DNA of 8,423 bases from Betaproteobacteria bacterium (lineage in GTDB: Bacteria; Pseudomonadota; Gammaproteobacteria; Burkholderiales; Thiobacillaceae): positions 1-8,423 of the forward strand of contig JAIFLB010000182.1 of the NCBI GenBank assembly GCA_020049245.1, read 5' to 3'. The notes below the pieces were generated by a model, which made no database searches, had not been told where the DNA came from, and was given only the letters and a program-made list of their open reading frames with translations. Every line of letters starts with the position of its first letter. Position 1 is the first letter of the stretch. Shown one piece after another: positions 6,352 to 8,423 of this stretch. The position numbers and the translations under genes were made by a program.

Positions 6352-8423
6352 TCAATGAGCCGACAGGGCAAGCGGTGACGCAAAAGTCTTGCCCGATTCG
6401 GATTCGGTTGCCAAAGCAATGAGAGAAGGAACGTCCAGGATCAGCGCGACTTCGCCGCTGCCCAGGATGGTTGAACCGGAAATGCCACGCAGATGGGTAA
6501 ATATCTGGCCGAGTGGTTTGATCACCGTCTGGAATTCACCCATCAGTTCATCCACCACCAGACCGGCCTTATTGCCGGCGTATTTGACGACGACGACGTT
6601 TTCCCGCTTGCCGCTGCGGCCGGCGAGAGCGAAATACTCGCGCAGGCGGATCAACGGCAGCACTTCGCCGCGCAAGTTGAGCATGTTGCCGCGCGCCTTG
6701 TTGGAGGCTTTGCCATCGGTCAGCTCGATGCATTCTTCAACCATGTCGAGCGGCACCACGTAGGCCGACGTGCTGACCCCCATCAGGAAGCCGTCGATGA
6801 TCGCCAGCGTCAACGGCAGGCGGATCGACATCGTGGTGCCGACGCCTTCCCGGCTGTCGATGGTCGCCGTGCCGCGCAAGGCTTCGATGTTGCGTTTCAC
6901 CACATCCAGGCCGACACCGCGGCCGGACAGGTTGCTGATCTGATCGGCGGTGGAAAAGCCGGGCTCGAACAGCAGTTTGAACAAATCCGCATCGGACGGA
7001 TCGGCTTCGGCGGCAAGCAGACCTTTGGCAACCGCTTTTTGCTTGATCCGCTCGCGTTTCAGACCGCCGCCATCGTCGGCCACTTCAATCACGATGTTGC
7101 CGGACTCGTGGTAAGCATTCAGGTTGACCCGGCCGCGCGCCGGCTTGCCGGCGGCGATGCGCGCTTCGGCCGCTTCGATGCCGTGGTCGATGGCGTTGCG
7201 CACCATGTGGGTCAATGGGTCGCTGATCTTTTCCACTACCGTCTTGTCGAGTTCCGCCTCGCCGCCGGTGATGACCAGCTCGATGTCCTTGCCGAGATCG
7301 CGCGACACATCGCGCACGACGCGATGGAAACGATTGAATGTCTCGCCGATCTGCACCATGCGCAGGCGCAGCGCGCCATCACGGATTTCATCGACCAGGC
7401 GGGAAATGGTCGAGGTCGCCTCGAACATGCCTTCATCTTTCGCTTTTTGCGCCAGCAACGCGGCAGACGCGCCGGCAATGACCAGTTCGCCGACCAGATT
7501 GATCAATTGATCGAGCTTGTCGGCATGCACCCGGATCAGCTTGGCGTCTTGCGCCTTCTTGTCGTTGACCTGGGCTTGCTTGACCACCGCCGCTTCGACC
7601 AGCTCCTTCTGCACCGCATGCTGCTCGACCAGGATTTCACCCAGTGGCGCGGCCTTGTACTCGCTATCTGACGGCTCGGCTGACTCGATCCCTTGCGTAT
7701 CCAGCCCCTTGTTCAGCTCGACCGAAGTGATCACCCCGGCCTGGAGCAGGATTTCGCCCAGGCGCATGGTGTCTTCCGGCAGCGACATGATCAGATCGAC
7801 ATATTGCGAGACCTTGCTGTACGGCGGCAGGATGTTGAGCAGGCAGGAGTCGCGCACGAAATCAAACACCCGCTCGATCTTTTCCTTGCTGGTTTCAGCG
7901 CGGAAATCGATCTCGAACCCCATGTAGCAGGCTTCCGGATCCATCGCATCGGCGTCCGGCATCGCATCGAGCAAGGTAGTGATGTGGGCGATTTCGCCGA
8001 AACCGGACAAGTAGCGCAGGAAGGCCAACGGGTCCATGCCTTCGCGCAGGACGTTGTCGCCAAAACGGATCGAGATATGCCAGCAATCGTGGCCGACCAT
8101 GCCGCCGCCGCTGCTTTCCAGTTGAGAATCCGATGCCGCCGCCAGCTCACTCGCCGCTTCTTTTGATGACGAATACGCCCGCAAACCGGTCAGCAATTCC
8201 TCGCCCCGCGCCAGGGTCGCGGCATCCGGCCGCGCCGCTGGATCGATGGCGAATTCGAGCAGGCGGGCGATCTGGTCGCCACTGGCGAGCAACAATTGGA
8301 TCAGTTCGCCATCGAGTTTGATGCGTCCGTCTCGCGCTTCATCGAGTGCGTTTTCCACCACATGGGTGAATTCGACGATGTAGTCGCATTCGACGATACC
8401 GGCGCCGCCCTTGATGGTGTGTG
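6352..8423 (-). CDS. cheA: Chemotaxis histidine kinase CheA, 5' partial
   Basis: The open frame runs past the window end; the codons at 8421-8398 read HTIKGGAG, the Hpt (P1) motif, so His at 8421-8419 is the likely phosphorylation site and roughly 45-50 residues are missing upstream. After P1 come a low-complexity Ser/Ala/Glu linker, then a domain in the P2 position (nt about 8090-7820: WHISIRFGDNVLREGMDPL, FLRYLSGFGEI, ACYMGFEIDF), presumably a response-regulator docking fold. Two similar 24-residue repeats follow (7764-7693 and 7647-7576), resembling an MshEN domain. The P3 dimerisation helices start with IRVHADKLDQLINLVGELV. The P4 ATPase has the N-box HMVRNAIDHGIE, the G1 box DDGGG and the G2 box GRGVGLDVVK. 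The CheW-like P5 (LNLRGEVLPLIRL) ends the protein with no C-terminal receiver. All kinase motifs look intact. A GTG at 8361 is not the start, because the Hpt motif lies upstream of it. Confidence 0.97.
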   Translation of the reverse strand, partial: HTIKGGAGIVECDYIVEFTHVVENALDEARDGRIKLDGELIQLLLASGDQIARLLEFAIDPAARPDAATLARGEELLTGLRAYSSSKEAASELAAASDSQLESSGGGMVGHDCWHISIRFGDNVLREGMDPLAFLRYLSGFGEIAHITTLLDAMPDADAMDPEACYMGFEIDFRAETSKEKIERVFDFVRDSCLLNILPPYSKVSQYVDLIMSLPEDTMRLGEILLQAGVITSVELNKGLDTQGIESAEPSDSEYKAAPLGEILVEQHAVQKELVEAAVVKQAQVNDKKAQDAKLIRVHADKLDQLINLVGELVIAGASAALLAQKAKDEGMFEATSTISRLVDEIRDGALRLRMVQIGETFNRFHRVVRDVSRDLGKDIELVITGGEAELDKTVVEKISDPLTHMVRNAIDHGIEAAEARIAAGKPARGRVNLNAYHESGNIVIEVADDGGGLKRERIKQKAVAKGLLAAEADPSDADLFKLLFEPGFSTADQISNLSGRGVGLDVVKRNIEALRGTATIDSREGVGTTMSIRLPLTLAIIDGFLMGVSTSAYVVPLDMVEECIELTDGKASNKARGNMLNLRGEVLPLIRLREYFALAGRSGKRENVVVVKYAGNKAGLVVDELMGEFQTVIKPLGQIFTHLRGISGSTILGSGEVALILDVPSLIALATESESGKTFASPLALSAH
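7576..7764 (-). other. MshEN-like tandem repeat segment inside CheA
   Basis: Two 24-residue repeats lie between the P2-position domain and P3. The first (7764-7693) starts RLGEILLQAGVIT and ends in Gln; the second (7647-7576) starts PLGEILVEQHAV and ends in KQ. A 15-residue acidic/Ser-rich spacer separates them. The pattern (R/x)LGxxL...L...Q over 24 residues is that of MshEN / type II secretion ATPase N-domains, some of which bind cyclic di-GMP. Arg1 and Gln24 of the first repeat, positions I recall as important in MshE, are present; the second repeat has Pro instead of Arg, and the spacer is longer than the roughly 5 residues of MshEN. Ligand binding is inference. Confidence 0.6.

Noticed and set aside
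4864..6378. 504-codon open frame on the plus strand opposite mcp1
   Set aside because: It is antisense to a clear MCP, is rich in His, Asp and Gly with no recognisable domain, and arises from the high-GC codon use of the receptor.
6493..7671. 392-codon open frame on the plus strand opposite cheA
   Set aside because: It is antisense to the P3-P5 domains of CheA; no motif, no convincing start site, and composition typical of a shadow frame.

Overview
The window carries a chemosensory (chemotaxis-type) gene cluster read entirely from the minus strand. In transcription order, from high to low coordinates, it is cheA (5' end cut off by the window) -> mcp1 -> cheW -> mcp2 -> cheR -> a hybrid cheB-cheR gene (3' end cut off). 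High GC content, the style of the receptor signalling domains, and the two repeat families in the intergenic gaps suggest a proteobacterium, most likely a betaproteobacterium. This is inference; no marker gene is present.

Layout. 6352-8423: a CheA histidine kinase starting at its phospho-acceptor histidine, with P1 (Hpt), a P2-position domain, a two-repeat MshEN-like segment, and P3, P4 and P5. 4720-6333: a two-TM receptor, 18 nt downstream of cheA. 4155-4709: CheW, whose Shine-Dalgarno overlaps the stop codon of mcp1. 3977-4154: a 178-nt gap with a pair of inverted palindromic repeats. 2381-3976: a second two-TM receptor whose signalling core is nearly the same as that of the first. 2184-2380: a 197-nt gap filled with direct and inverted repeats that end about 10 nt before the cheR start. 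1386-2183: stand-alone CheR. 1-1364: the hybrid with a CheB methylesterase domain followed by a CheR domain.

Working model. The two receptors have different sensor domains but nearly identical tips, so they probably feed the same CheA/CheW array. CheR and the CheB domain would set receptor methylation. Both receptors end in the same five residues, DFVRF, which fit the general pattern of a CheR/CheB tether, and the CheR has a beta-loop like that of tether-dependent CheRs. No CheY, CheZ or CheD is visible here; they may lie outside the window.

Most notable points. (1) The hybrid cheB-cheR gene appears to have lost about 50 nt exactly at the SAM-binding motif I of its CheR half, shifting the frame. 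No stop codon follows in the original frame within the window, so the lesion is easy to miss. (2) CheA contains two 24-residue repeats resembling the c-di-GMP-binding MshEN domain. (3) The DFVRF tails and the CheR loop fit together. The gene set itself is a familiar type; I do not see evidence for a wholly new system.
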